Source: Clavelina lepadiformis (Eukaryota > Chordata > Ascidiacea > Aplousobranchia > Clavelinidae). From it: a DNA stretch of 64,000 nucleotides. Each line of letters begins with the position of its first letter. Within the stretch, counting starts at the first letter, position 1. Positions 1-15,505 of this stretch are shown in pieces. Location: the NCBI RefSeq assembly GCF_947623445.1, contig NC_135244.1, positions 930,001-994,000 on the forward strand, read 5' to 3'. The position numbers and the translations under genes were made by a program. The notes under the pieces are model-generated. The model saw only the letters and a program-made list of their open reading frames with translations, did not search any database and was not told where the DNA came from.

Positions 1-1236
1 TATGCGATTGTACTGACCTAGGGTGGTACAATGATGGGTGAACAATAGAAACAGACGCATCAAATTCCTGGCAACCTTTGCCGCCGTTGGCCAGTAGCTC
101 TTCAGTTAAGTTAAAAGATAAATTGTTGAACAACTGGTACTGATTTGTCATCTGCAACAATTCCCTAATGAAAATTTTCCTTTAAATCTTAACGCTTATT
201 TTCGCTATTGACTGTGGTGAGCGAAAAGTCTGGACTAACCTGGTTGTAGACTGGTCAAAGAAGAAATATGCTCACAAACAATCAACAAACGGGAAAAAGT
301 AGCGAAGTGTTAACTATGTAGCGCTACTACAACAATGAAAGGTTACCACAACCACCAATTTTGTGGGCACGAAGGTATGTTAGGTTATTGCTGCTCATGG
401 TGTTACTGGTAACAATAAGTACGTATTTCATTCCTTGCGGAAATATACGATTTTTTTGAAGAACTTATTAAATGATAAATTCATAAACTTTTTATTGTAT
501 TAAATTAGCCAGCACGTTAATACCAGTACTCTCAATGATATTTCAAAGCAAGTACAGAACAACGCTGCTTTTTATAACAGCCAAACACACCTTTTTGTCA
601 TATAATCTCGAGTTTTGGTATTGTTGACAATAATTTACATTGTTGGTTGCCTATTTGACCATATTTGGGCCTTAAGTATTGAAAATGCATTTATAGCCGA
701 GATTCACCGAAAAAAAACACCATTTTGTAAAAGCAAACGTAACTTTAGAGAAGAAGATTTCAGAACAGATGCACCGTGAAGAGGATTTAAAATGATACAA
801 TATAAATAAACTTCCACTAGCAGCCATTTTAAGATTAATCTTATTATTAAGGCCAGATTAGTAAATGAACAACTTGGAGTCAGGTCAATGTCAAAGTACA
901 ATTAGAGTAATGATAAAAAGTATCGGTCAACTGGTTCCCATATAAAACCCAGAATGTCAAATTCAAATCATCACAATTAAAACTTTGTACAATTTAGTAA
1001 TTTGTTTTAAAATAATATAAACATAAGTTCACACATGTTGTATAAACAGATAAAACTAAAGTAAAAACAATGTGTTTCAACAAAAAGACTTCAGAGTTAA
1101 AATATCTTGCATGAGTAGATAAAACTTGGTGTGTTATTGCACTTGTCGTAGCAAGTATAACACATTATCTCTGCTAAACACAAGTACATTTCACAACATA
1201 AATTCTTGCATTTCGTCTTTGGAAAACAATTCTAAT
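1..1236. other. Flank without a recognised gene
   Basis: I see no coding exon here. The sequence lies downstream of the minus-strand MED31 copy and should include its 3' UTR, but I did not find a close AATAAA on the minus strand. A stretch at about 205-300 resembles one at about 26724-26825 inside the long-inverted-repeat element (shared words include TATGCTCACA and ATTGACTGTG), so part of this flank is probably an old dispersed repeat. Confidence 0.4.
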
Positions 1237-2210
1237 CTATGTATCGGGGGCAGGGCGTTTTCGGGCAGGTGAAGCATCAGTTGCAGTTTGCAATTGTTGA
1301 TCATTTCTTTGTCGAATAGATTCCATTAAATTTTGCTGCAATCTAATTCTTTTCCTGATATAATACTGCCAGTGTAACAACATTTGATCTTCAATGAATT
1401 TAGCGCATGGTGTGTTCACCAGTTCAGTTCGAAATTGCTCATATTGCAACAGTTCTAACATGTAGATGCACTGCGGGTACTTGATATACTTCACATATTC
1501 AGGCTTTTTCCAATACATTAGATAATTGAGGTAGTTCACAAACTTTCGCTCCTGAAAAAAATCACAATTAATCAAAGGTTGCTGTATTCAAGCCATTAAC
1601 AAATATTGCACCAGAATATTTTAAAACTAGAATTTAAATGGGATAACATTTATAGTAGGATACAATATTACACCGCTATTTAACTACAACCATTATTGAT
1701 TCACAAATTATATTTAAATGCACAAAATTAAAATCGATAAACATTTATCAGATCCTTGCATTTTATCTGCAGCAAGAAAAAGTATCAGAGTTATCTTCGA
1801 CTGCAGTTGTAATCTCTGTCTTGAGCCAAGGTTCGTGCCATTGGTTGAAAAGAACTTAAGGTGAATTTGTGGCAATTTTTTGAGCCAGTGACGCAAAACG
1901 GTGGATCAGAGATTACAACATGGACATAGGCAATAGCGCAGGCGAATAAAATAGGAAAAAAGTTTTGTTACATCTAACTCATCCAAAGGCATGTTTTACA
2001 TAAATTTCCTATTTCTATGAATGTATTCATATAAAGCATAGATTTCTATTGAAACAGGCATACCTTAAAATATCCCCTTTGTGCCAAAAAGTTGAGGTAG
2101 TTTGGATTGGCCAAGCATTGAACAAACTCCAATTCAGCTTGAAATCGCACGCGGTCATCAGCCAGGTTTGGTTTGGGAACTTCCAATCCAGGCATGATTG
2201 GTTGATTCAT
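1237..2210 (-). CDS. MED31: Mediator complex subunit 31 (SOH1), copy 1
   Basis: MED31 is a small, highly conserved subunit of the Mediator middle module, which bridges transcription factors and RNA polymerase II in the nucleus. The gene has two exons: 2210-2064 (49 codons, ATG at 2210) and 1551-1237, joined by a phase-0 GT-AG intron, giving 153 residues with a TAG stop. The family core is plain: FQAELEFVQCLANPNYLNFL, then FVNYLNYLMYWKKPEYVKYI, then LHWQYYIRKRIRLQQ. Human MED31 is 131 residues; the extra length here is at the N-terminus and in a basic, proline-bearing tail. This copy is closer to the family consensus (RGYFK, CAKFI) than the plus-strand copy at 5970-6844. The two are inverted relative to each other and share about 40 bases of related 5' sequence, so they are a local duplication. 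Confidence 0.93.
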
Positions 2211-5200
2211 TGCAATCTTTACAAAACCCAACACCAAAGACAGTCAACAGAATCTTTTTACTTATCTCAAAAGATATAAAAGCAAATACTATCCAAGACT
2301 AGCACTTGGTAGTCCTGCATGGAAAGCTAGTACTTTAGCACAGGGAGATTTACGCAAAAACGTTTAGGTCTATGTTTTATGTCAAAACCCCTCCGGCCAT
2401 AGTGGAAAGTGTGATATCGGCACGCACGAGATTTTCAACGTGAACGCAAACTTTTTTATCTTCAGGCCTAGTTTAGTCTCTAACGCAGAAGGGCAGACCC
2501 AGATGACGTTAGTATTTGAGTAACTCGGGTTGAGTAAACAAAATTACAAATGCATCCTGTGGTTGCGCACTTCTACAGTAGATCCAAACTTTCCATACAG
2601 GCAGTAGCCTGTAGACTGCAGAGTCAGTACACCAGCACTCTGGCAGGAGACTAGGAGAGGCTGAGCTCCGATCAACACAAAATCTTGCTAAGGTACTTTC
2701 CCACACAAAAGTAAATCCAGCTGGGCCGGTCATAGATATCTCATTCCTATGCAGACATAGTCCTGTTGTTCAAAGAAGCGCTTGTATACTTTTATTGAAA
2801 ACTTTAATTAAACAAGCTCATAAAAAATATAGCACAAGCACCTCCTTGGGCAACAACAACAACAACACTACCATTCATAAACGACTTGGAAATAATTGTT
2901 TTCCAACTAAATTTATTTCTTTTCACGTGAAAAACGTTTTAGACAAATTCCAATCCACAATGGACACACAGAGGAAAGACGGCAGAGTTTCCTGCTCAAA
3001 ATACGACAAATTTTTATGGTCGAGTGTATTTAAACCAATAAGCCGGCAAACTTGATGGAACTTTAATGAAGACGAGTATCTTTTTCGAATTCTGAATGGT
3101 GAGTAAAACTCACCACCAAGAAAGACAAACCGCTTTGAACCTTCATTCATCAACCACCTTCATTTTCATTCAACTTTACCACCCTTCAGACAAATCAATG
3201 CACGCGCAAAACAAGATATGGAGTTTCATTAGGAGCAGAATAGACCAATTCTCATTTTAAAGTTTGGCACTCCCTAATTTCTGTTACTTGTCCTATCTAA
3301 AATAATAGGCTATGTCGTTCTCTACGGGTGTGACCTATTTTTTTTTCGGACCAGCGGCAGACATGTAATTTGCAAACAACGATAACAGCTGGAAAGCTGT
3401 TTGAAAATGTTCAAACCCTTTAAAGTGTTTAAACCTTCCGAACGAATGATTTCGAACCAATGCATTATGCATAGCAATTATAGCATCACGTTTTACTGCA
3501 AGAGCTTTCTTTTGTAGTACACTAGGTCTATATAAAAATAGGTCCATAATAAACCGCTAGACCATATAGTCTACAGGGAACCAACCACAGGCAACAGCCC
3601 ACATCGCTGATAGTCACAGTTATAAGTTTGATACGTAAATCAAGGGAAAGTTTTGCTTGCGTTAGTAAACGCTTGTACGAGAAAGCTCTTTAATTAAAGA
3701 CGTGGGTATGCAAGTGCAGGTACGTTACCCAATAGATTTATCAATGGGCCGCTGCAGTTCGTGTAGTATAAGGTCTAGTAGGAAGTACAGCAGCTAAAAG
3801 CACTCAATCCGTGACATATTTAACTTGCCAGTCTTCCCGATAATCCTGTTCACTAAACCGTACAATCACACTGAAGTCTGAACTCGCAAGGTCGCAAAGC
3901 ACTTGAAGGATATTCGTACTTCGATATCAAAGTCGATCATTGGTTGCATTGATTAAGCAGACTTTTTATTGACATTACGTTTTCCATTTAAATTATCATC
4001 TATTATTCAGCTCGCGTGCGACCCACTTTCAGTGTTTGACCTGCATTTTATAATTAATCTTTTAACAAGTCAGTAGATGCTCAATTGTTTACGTCATAAA
4101 CAACTGGAAGGCGATGAGAATCGATAAACTCAGATTAATTTAAAGTTATTGTTTCGACCCGATGCGCATTGTATTTAGTATCACATTTTTCTTTTCATTC
4201 GTTTCATTGTGCGTTGGACATTTTAAATGCGCGCAAACCTACAACCCCTGCACACTATGTACTTAGAGTGCTGATGTCAAGCATGTGGAGGAAAGACAAA
4301 ATAGTCATTTGCATTTGAGACTTCTCTCCAAGGTATTATTGTGTGTTTTATAGGTTATCATGTTCTCTGGGAATTAGCGTTTGATGAAATCAAGTATCAC
4401 AAGAGCAGGTGGAACCGATAGTCGGATGGAAAATCTCAGCAGTTAAAATTTTGCAATGAATAGTGCTGTTAGGTTTACAGTAGCTTGGTGCCAGATTAAC
4501 CCGTTTTCACCTAACATTCGTCAGTCATGTAATTCAATATGAGACTTAATTAATTCGAGTTTTATTACGTGAGAAGCAAGGCTGATTTATAAGTAGTCAA
4601 GATATTGACTAGGATATTTATTTATTAGGCAAGATATTTATTAGGGTCAGACAGATCTGCTTCAAAAGATATGCACGCATATCGCCAGACGCGCTGTTAA
4701 ACTAAAAACGCTTTTTCGCCCAGTACGCACAACCCAGAGCTAAAATCTCATGTTTGCTGATGGAAAAAGCTTTCACGCTATTTTTTACACAAGAAAATGC
4801 GTTTACGAAACCTAACTGTTTCTCGTTGCCTGAAAAATTGAAATTAGTTATTGAAAATTCTTGTGTTGCTCTTTCTTCGTTCTGCGGACGTTGAAGCAAT
4901 AAATTCCCGTAGCATTATCCGTGAATGGGCGGTGTCAGTGTGGTGTAGTGTGTCTATAATCGCGTGTTATAACCCCAGGTCATGGCAAAGCTTTTAGACA
5001 GTTTTCGGCCGTTTGCAAACAAAAGATTACGACTTTAGTGATAAGCGAGCGCCCACTTGGTTCCTTTTCACCGAGATTTTCATTCTGATAGAAATAAAAG
5101 AACAATCTTTTTTTGTCCAGTTGAATTTTTTGAAGCTTTTCGTGATACTAAACGCAATATACAGTACACGAGTACCCTATTTTAAAAACCACTGTTTCAA

Positions 5201-5969
5201 ACCGAGTGATACATTGTTTTCACTGCATTTTCACTTTGAACAGTTCAAGCTGTCACTTTACAAACAAGCATTCTAAAATTGGCCCCTCCTATCTTTTAAA
5301 TTCTAAACATTTAAAAACGTTTCACAATATAACTCCACTTCATCGAGTCTAGGATTGTGCATTTCCACCCTTTGACACCTTCATTATTTGCTTTTTAACT
5401 CGCACCAAACATCTAGCGCCAGACAACGGTGACTACGGCTTACGTTCATCATCTCCCGACATTGTCTTATCTGCGACCCATTGATAGTGTATTTATTTAT
5501 TTAATTCCCTTTTTTCTGGTTTTACCCTGGCACATGGCGTGCGTGGGAAATGCCCAAAAACATTCGTCTCAACTCATTATTGCTTCAAAAAAGAACAAAT
5601 GTTGTTCGATACAAGTCAGCTTTTTATTATAAGTTTATATCTGCCTGACAACTACACCTGGCTGTGCAGCCAAAACGTTGAAGAAACTGTCTTTGCTTTA
5701 CGTTCGGAAAAAAGTTGTTTCAAGAATTTGATTTTGCAGCAATAAATTAAAGTTAGGCAAACAGTAGCTGATTGAATTACTGTAGGTCAAATTACTTATA
5801 TTTTATAAGCTAACGGTCAATTTAAGTAACCAAAGAGCTGAGTAATTTAATACCGAGCGTAAATCTTTTCAATGAGCTTGTAACGATCTTCATTTTTTGC
5901 AAGATAAATTTAATTAAAAGTAAAAAAATTCTGTTGACTGCCTTCGACCTCCTGGCTTCAGAGATTGCA
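2211..5969. other. Spacer between the two divergent MED31 copies
   Basis: This is about 3.8 kb with no recognisable exon on either strand. Both ends carry the same words just before the MED31 start (ATTCTGTTGACTG, then AGATTGCAATG or AAGATTGCAATG), so each edge is presumably promoter and 5' UTR. A short CAACAACAACAACAAC tract lies at about 2860. The AG immediately before ATTGCAATG in both copies could be a cis or trans splice acceptor; no matching donor was identified. Confidence 0.4.
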
Positions 5970-6844
5970 ATGAATCAACCAACCCGACTGGAAATTCCCA
6001 AACCAAACCTGGCTGATGATCGCGTGCGATTCCAGGTTGAACTGGAGTTTGTTCAATGCTTGGCCAATCCACACTACTTGAACTTTTTGGCGCAGAAAGG
6101 CTACTTCAAGGTACCTTTATATTAACGCTTATGATTCATAGCCAATAGGATTCATAACAAAAAACATGATCAAAAAGTTGTCTATTGGAGTAACGTAGCT
6201 GCAGATTCGAAAATCATTTTCGTTTTCATTGTTATATAATCGTCATAAATAGATAAAATTAGGTGATTAAGTCAACTTTACCGCCAGCGACAAATGCAAG
6301 TCAGCTGACATTATCATGCCAAATGTTGAACATGTGGTGCTTGTAAGACCCAAAGTCACTTACGGCAAGCCAATTTCTGTGAAAAAGCAAATCAATTATT
6401 ATGCATTAATTGCTTATGTTGTTGTCTATTTTCTTCAGGCTTTAGCAAAGCCAGAGATTTTGTGTTTTTAATGTTTGACTATGGGCTTAGAAATTTTGAA
6501 TTGAAAATTGTGTCTTCTTTCAGGAGCCCAACTTCGTGAACTACCTCAAGTACCTTTTGTATTGGAAGAAGCCAGAATATGTGAAGCATATCAAGTACCC
6601 GCATTGCATGTCTATGCTGGAATTGTTGCAACACGAGCAATTTAGAGTTGAACTAGCGAATTCACCAAGCGTTAAGTTCATTGAAAACCAACTTTTGTTG
6701 CATTGGAAGCACTACATCAAGAATAGAACACAAGAAGATGAAATGGAGTTGTTGCCATCACAAGTTGACCTGCAAATGCCATCCACGTCTGAAGCTTTGA
6801 GAAGAAGTTTAGCCTGCAGTAAACGTCCTTGTTCCGAAGCGTAG
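5970..6844 (+). CDS. MED31: Mediator complex subunit 31, copy 2
   Basis: This is the second MED31 gene, opposite in orientation to the copy at 1237-2210. Exons are 5970-6110 (47 codons) and 6524-6844, with a phase-0 intron at exactly the same codon as copy 1 (after YFK), giving 153 residues and a TAG stop. The core is conserved (FQVELEFVQCLANPHYLNFL; YLLYWKKPEYVKHIKYPHC), but usually invariant positions have drifted: CAKFI has become SVKFI and the basic RKRIRLQQ helix has become KNRTQEDEMELL. The C-terminal tail is unrelated to that of copy 1. The reading frame is open, splice sites are consensus and an AATAAA follows at 6901. I infer a functional but faster-evolving paralogue rather than a pseudogene. 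Confidence 0.92.
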
Positions 6845-6900
6845 ATTGTAAGAATGATTTAAATGAAGGAAAACATTCAGAGAAAGTTGAAACGTGCTTC

Positions 6901-6906
6901 AATAAA
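6901..6906 (+). terminator. Poly(A) signal of MED31 copy 2
   Basis: A canonical AATAAA lies 57 bases after the TAG stop of the plus-strand MED31 copy. The position is right for a short 3' UTR. Confidence 0.6.
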
Positions 6907-9885
<2,979 letters not shown>

Positions 9886-12746
9886 ATGTTCTATTTGATT
9901 TGTTTGATACTGGCGCTCAGCCACCCCGGAATCTGCATGGTTCGACCCGCTACGGTGCTGGTTATGGACAGGGCAAAACCAGTAAGTACTTCTCCAAGTT
10001 CAAACAAGTTAAATTCAAAATGAGAATTAAACTCGTCCACTTAAGATCGAAGATGCTGCAACACATACCAAGGACATCATTGACCACGTGACCTCTGTGA
10101 AGGAGATGCGACGTCACATTGACGATGGAGTTAACGATTTCGTCAATTTGGTTCAAAAGGTTAAAGAAAAAGATGGTGACAATGAAACGGTATGGTGGAG
10201 CGTTATTTGAACTACCATCGGAAAGTTATTATGTGATTTTTGCAAACATATCTTGTTCCTAAACTTCTGCTCCTGCATATAACGCTTCAAGTTAATTAGG
10301 CCGTAGCTACATCAAGTTAAATTAGGCGCTTGTGCAAATTTAAGCGGGGACGTAATTGACATATTTGCCTTCGTAAAAAACTTCTCTGGAGCCCTGATTA
10401 ACATCTACCCGGGTTACAACGATTTCAGGAGTCGAAAGATGATGACGTAAGCATGCGCTGTATGGCATGCGTCATGCTGATCAAGTATGAAGTTTGGAAA
10501 TCGAAGAATATAACCGACATGAACACGGTCTCCAAAATAACCCGGCTCGTAGAATCTGGCTGCGTGTATTTTAAACTCGAAACGCCGCGGGTTTGTCGAG
10601 GTGGTCTCCATGTGTTTGGACGAGAAGTAGTCGAAGTTTTAACGAAGGCAAGGTTGCATGAAACTAACTAGAGCTATAGTTGGAAGTTCCATTCCATAAT
10701 TACAAATCATTTTCTTCCAATCTCTATCCTCGTTACCATTCCGTACAGGTTCATCTCTCTGCCGAAGATATCTGCGCCATTACCCTTCCCTACTTCTGCA
10801 GCAACTTCCACCATCTTACTCATTCTGCCCGGAGTTGGAGTGTAAAAATCCCGCCAAAAATCGAAGTTCGCCCGAGCCAAGAACGACAAGAATACAATCG
10901 GATGCAAGACACAATCAAGGTTGATTAACCTAAATGACTGAACTCCAGTAGATTGTCTTCTTAACAGCCATTGTTACTTCACAATGTAGATCCTCCACAT
11001 CAGTGACGTTCACATCGATATCGAGTATTCGGTCGAGGGCAACGCTGAGTGTGACGAGCCGGTATGTTGTCGAGTCACGAAGCAAAACGATTATTCCATC
11101 ATTAACCCGTTGCGAACTGGGGGGAAAGTGGGACTCGTACGGGGTCAAGCAGCCTCCCATAACCGACAGGATGTGACCCGCGCGATGAAGTGGGGGGATT
11201 ACCGGAACTGCGACCTGCCAATCTGGACATTCGAGAATCTTCTGCAGCAGCTATCTAAACAACCCGTCGATTACATCATCTTCACCGGGGACATCCCCGC
11301 TCACGATCTCTGGGCGCAAACACGTGACAAGCAGCTCGACTTGATCTTCAACGTGACGTCACTCCTGCTCAAGTATTTCCCGGAAACAAGAATTTTTCCA
11401 GCGGTGGGAAATCACGACAGCTTTCCGTCCAACAACTTCCCGCCCAAAGAGGTCAAAGTTGAGCCTGAATTCGAGGTAGGCTGGCTCTATGATGGTCTGG
11501 TTAAAGCGTGGGCCAACTGGTTGCCGGAAGACGCATTGCAGGTGAATTTAACTTGAGACCATTGCTCGATGAAAGCGCCGGTAAATTTATACCAGGGACC
11601 TGTCGAAACACCGATGTATTTTACATCATCTGCAGACGGTGAGAAACGGGGGTTACTACACGACGCTGGTGCAACCGGGATTTCGAATCGTCTCCTTAAA
11701 CACCAACTTTTGTTACACCGACAATTGGTGGATTTGGCTGGACTCCAAAGACCCAGCTGGTTACTGGCAATGATATTCCGCGCCCGTTAAAGATTGTGGT
11801 TTATGTACATAATCCATGTAACTTATCGTCACAGGAATGTTGACTTGGTTTGTTCAAGTTCTGACGTCGGCAGAAGAAAACGGCGAGCTGGTGCATGTGA
11901 TAGGTCACGTGCCACCAGGACGGGAACCAGACTGCTTGCGAACATGGAGCGAGAACTACTACAGGTGCGAAGCGTAACGTGTTGAAAACTAACTTGTTGC
12001 GACAATGTGAAATAAATTTTTTTATTGAACATGTCCTTCTAGAATCATCGAAAGGTTTCATGACGTAATCACCGCCCAGTTTTTCGGACATACACATTAC
12101 GATGAAGTTCAAGTTTTTTACAATCGCGCCACCCGAAAACCGATCTCAGTGTCCTACTCTGTGCCGAGTGTTACCCCATACAGTGGCATGAAGCCAGCTT
12201 ACAGGTACTTAAGCCGTTTGAAACTGGTTTAATGTAGTCAGGACCAAACTCTTGTTTGATTTTTACACCATAGGTTCTATGACATAGAGGGCTTTCACCC
12301 TCACACCGACTGGAGCGTAGTCAATCATCAAACCTACGTCTTGGATTTATTAGAAGCAAATAAAACGAATGAACCGTTGTGGAAATTGGAGTACGACGCT
12401 TGTGAAAGCTACAACGCCACTCGCTTAAATGCTGATTTATGGGACTCACTACTGGGAGACTGGCTTCAATACCTCGCCAACGATTCCATTGCCAGTAAGT
12501 AGTTGGTGCTATATTCGTTCCTGTGTTTATGTCACGACTGGAAAATAACAGGACTAACTAAGAACCATTAATTTTTTTACAGTGCCAGAATCGCTGCTGA
12601 CTTACGGCAAATACTACGTGAAAGAACCGCCGTCGAAACTCTACTCAAAAGAAATGAGTAAAATCGCCAAATGCCGGGAGAGAGAATGCATCAAAAACAC
12701 AGTTTGTGACGTTGGAAAGAATTTGAAACTTTTGGTTTGTTCATGA
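9886..12746 (+). CDS. SMPD1: Acid sphingomyelinase (sphingomyelin phosphodiesterase 1 family)
   Basis: This is a secreted or lysosomal phosphodiesterase that hydrolyses sphingomyelin to ceramide and phosphocholine. Ten exons join in phase: 9886-9981, 10046-10189, 10429-10647, 10749-10919, 10990-11541, 11636-11759, 11835-11964, 12043-12204, 12274-12494, 12583-12746; 660 residues (human SMPD1 about 630). Exon 1 encodes a signal peptide (MFYLICLILALSHPGIC). Exons 3-4 form a saposin-B domain with CMAC and VCRG cysteines. The metallophosphoesterase follows with all zinc and catalytic motifs: SDVHID (about 215-220), TGDIPAHD (about 309-316), GNHD (about 350-353), GHVPPG and GHTH. An apparent TGA in exon 6 disappears when the GT donor after GACCCAGCTG is used. 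Intron 3 has a GC donor, supported by gap-free alignment to the human protein. SMPD1 versus its SMPD1-like relatives is not settled by sequence alone. Confidence 0.93.
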
Positions 12747-12813
12747 CAGGTCGTAGATTAGCCTCCTCTTTGTACAACCAACCTTCCGATTGCTTAAAAT
12801 GTCATTACACAGC

Positions 12814-12819
12814 AATAAA
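12814..12819 (+). terminator. Poly(A) signal of the sphingomyelinase gene
   Basis: AATAAA lies 68 bases after the TGA stop. It sits only about 80 bases from the last recognised exon of the convergent PHYHD1-like gene, so the two transcription units abut or overlap. Confidence 0.6.
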
Positions 12820-12898
12820 AGAATGAACTTTCAAGCAGTTTTGTCGACCGAATCAACTTCCTTAATCGCGATTTGAAAACATAAATACTGATACTTAC

Positions 12899-13741
12899 CT
12901 TAAAAATAAACATGCTTTGTATTATGGACGGTTTCACGTAATTAAGTTTGCGCAGAATTTGTTGGATTCTTTCATCGTAGGTAACTTCTTTAAATGGCGG
13001 GCTTTTGATGTGTAGGGCTAAACAAAAAGCACGTATGTAGGCCTATTTAAAGGCAAAAGTAGTTCACTGTCAGGGAGCTTACCATGTCCCATTTTGTTTA
13101 AGGCGTTATGTTTCGGAACTATTAGATTTCCTTTTTCATCTTTCGCTTTTGCTTCCCAAAAGTATCCAATTTTGTCGGTGCTATCAAAGAGATAATCATT
13201 TCCCATCTGCAAAGTTAAATTCCAATGAGTTTCTGAACTACAGCAAAAAGCCTCTTTGTTTTGTACAACCTCATATTTGATTAAGAGTGTTATTCAAAAT
13301 GACGTACCGGCAGTTTCTAAACAAACGACGCTGCTAAAAGACGATTTCAGAAAAAACTAAACGTTCGTTGGTGACAGAACAGTCTTTCCGTAACTTTTGC
13401 ATAAACTAATGAACATGACTAGTTCAAAGACTGCGATCGTTACAATTTTATAATGAAATGTTCGTACTTGTTCGTGGGAATCTGTTGAAAATACTTGAAG
13501 GTGGTCTTTGGGATCCATTTCATCGATAAGTCGTTTGCATTCAGCTCGAAGTTCATCGCATTTTTCAGCAGCGAGGAAGTTCTCCAAAACTAGAAAGCCG
13601 TTCTTCTTAAACTAAACAAAAGTAGGATCCATTTTATACTGTACTTAAAAACACTTGTATCTTAATTAAAAGCTGAGAAATTGCGAAATATTTTAATCTA
13701 ACCTCAAGTTCTTGAGTGTCCGTAAATTGAAAGTCTTTCAT
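12899..13741 (-). CDS. PHYHD1: PHYHD1-like dioxygenase, 5' part only
   Basis: The family is Fe(II)/2-oxoglutarate dioxygenases of the phytanoyl-CoA hydroxylase type. Four exons read in phase on the minus strand: 13741-13703 (starts MKDFQFTDTQELE), 13611-13468, 13206-13083 and 13017-12899, giving 142 residues. They align without large gaps to the N-terminal half of vertebrate PHYHD1: NGFLVLENFL, FSTDSHEQ, DKIGYFWEAKAKDEKGNLIV, NKMGHALH and IIQSMFIFK. Exon 4 ends at a good donor (AAGgtaagt), but the next exon, which should carry the HxD iron ligands, is absent: the sphingomyelinase gene begins 80 bases further on and I found no HQD-type exon on the minus strand down to 6.9 kb. Either this is a truncated gene, or the remainder lies elsewhere because of rearrangement or misassembly. 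The surviving splice sites and frame are intact. Confidence 0.8.
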
Positions 13742-15505
13742 ATTTCGTTCAATTTGCTTGATACCGTTTATACCTAAATTCTTCCAACAGAGAATGATGT
13801 ACAAACACCGATGTCCTGTAACATAAATCGATATTTTACAGGTACTGAGATACATTCACATCTCTTTACAGGTCAATGCAAACAACAGATATGCCAACGA
13901 TTTTGATCAAGTTTAGTAGAAATTTACCAGAAACCGTATATCTAACGTGCACCATTACCATCGCACATAGCAAACAAATAATACGTAAAAGAATTTTGCT
14001 GCTACGTAAAGCGTTGCCGTTCTCAAAACTAACAACTGTACTTTCCAGCATTCTAACATGTCAATTTGCCACACAGCTGCAACCTTTCCCATAAGCAGTT
14101 CATACTCGAAGCACTTCCTTTACCAAAAGTGCTGAGCTTACTCATATCACCAAACAAAGCGTTTCCACAGCCCGTCCAACGCAACTAACTGCTGTGCTAG
14201 TCAAACCTAACCGTTAAGTACAGCAATAACTGCCAAACACGACAATACGCAAATAGCAAGTTTGTAAACAGTGGTGACACGCAATGGTTTTCTCTTGCTC
14301 GGTGAAGCAAAACCTTTTTTCTCTCGTTTGTCCTGCGCGAACTTTGGGAATTGACATTTGACAAGCAAGAAGCAATAGGGAAAATGTTATGACCGGGAGG
14401 TTCTTTTAATTTTGCAAATGCAAAGATCAGCAAAGTTTACGTATTAGGATAGGCTAGGCTAACTAGGCTAGGCTTTGGTTTCCTGTCTTATCAATAACCA
14501 AAATACTGCAGTTCTGTACATGTTGAAATTCCAATTTTACCAAAGCCAGTGGACACGGCATTGCAACCACCCCGGATCAGAGGCGTTTCTCGGGTTTTCA
14601 GTGTCCGGGAATAAAGGCGTTATTTGCTCCACCACTTGTCAAAATAAATAAGGAAAACAAACACCGAATGAGCAAACTACAACGGAATGTGTTTGTAGAG
14701 CTGCAGTTCACGCATAAAAGAGCGTTTTGTGTTTTAACTGTATTACTAATTCAAAATTTATAATAACCAAAGCAAATTGGTTGCAACAAAGAATTAAAGC
14801 TTTACTGCACGTCGTTAAACAAGAATTTTTGTTCATGCGCAAGCGATTGTCAATTTTTTGTCAAAAACTGCCATACTGAGTTTTTTGTGATATGCATTAA
14901 TATATGTTTCAGTATGTGTTATGCGTAAAGCTGTAGAAAATGTTTTTTATGCTGTAATATAAAATACTAAAAACTGTTAACAGAAAAAAATGTCGGAAAA
15001 ATGCTAGATCAATGCAAACTTTTCAATGTATTTCTGATCTAAATAAAAAGATAAAAGGTGATTTTGTGATATATAGACTGCTAGCTATGAATTTTAAAGT
15101 TAAGTTTCAATGTATGGATAATTTCTTAAGAATGCTGGCAGCTCCTGCCTTATATAGATGTATTCCTCATATCCTGTTAACCAAAACATCTAAAAATTTT
15201 GTATAAATAAATAAATTTTTTGAATACGCACAAAACATATAAATAGCCCATCAAATTTTGTGCACCTTGTTATAATCACGTAGCCTATACAGGAATGCTG
15301 TACCGCCTTATTTTGAGACAAACTCAAAACTATTATGCGATACAAACTGTATCAAAATGGAATTTATTCCAAATGGCACTGTGATGTTATAGTTTGTAAA
15401 GTGAATAGTGTTTACATCTTTGGAAAAGTTGTATGTTAAACTAAATAACTTAACTTACTCTCTGGAATTCCAGGCACAGGGTATTATTATAGTTACTGCT
15501 TAAAG
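13742..15505. other. Intergenic region
   Basis: No recognised exon on either strand. There is a short direct repeat of GGCTAGGCTAACTAGGCTAGGC type at about 14451-14474. The left end should contain the 5' region of the PHYHD1-like gene and the right end the GINS4 promoter. Confidence 0.4.

Noticed and set aside
11757-11782. In-frame TGA in sphingomyelinase exon 6, suggesting a pseudogene
   Set aside because: Using the GT donor directly after GACCCAGCTG and the acceptor at 11834 restores the family sequence DPAGMLTWFV; the TGA is intronic.
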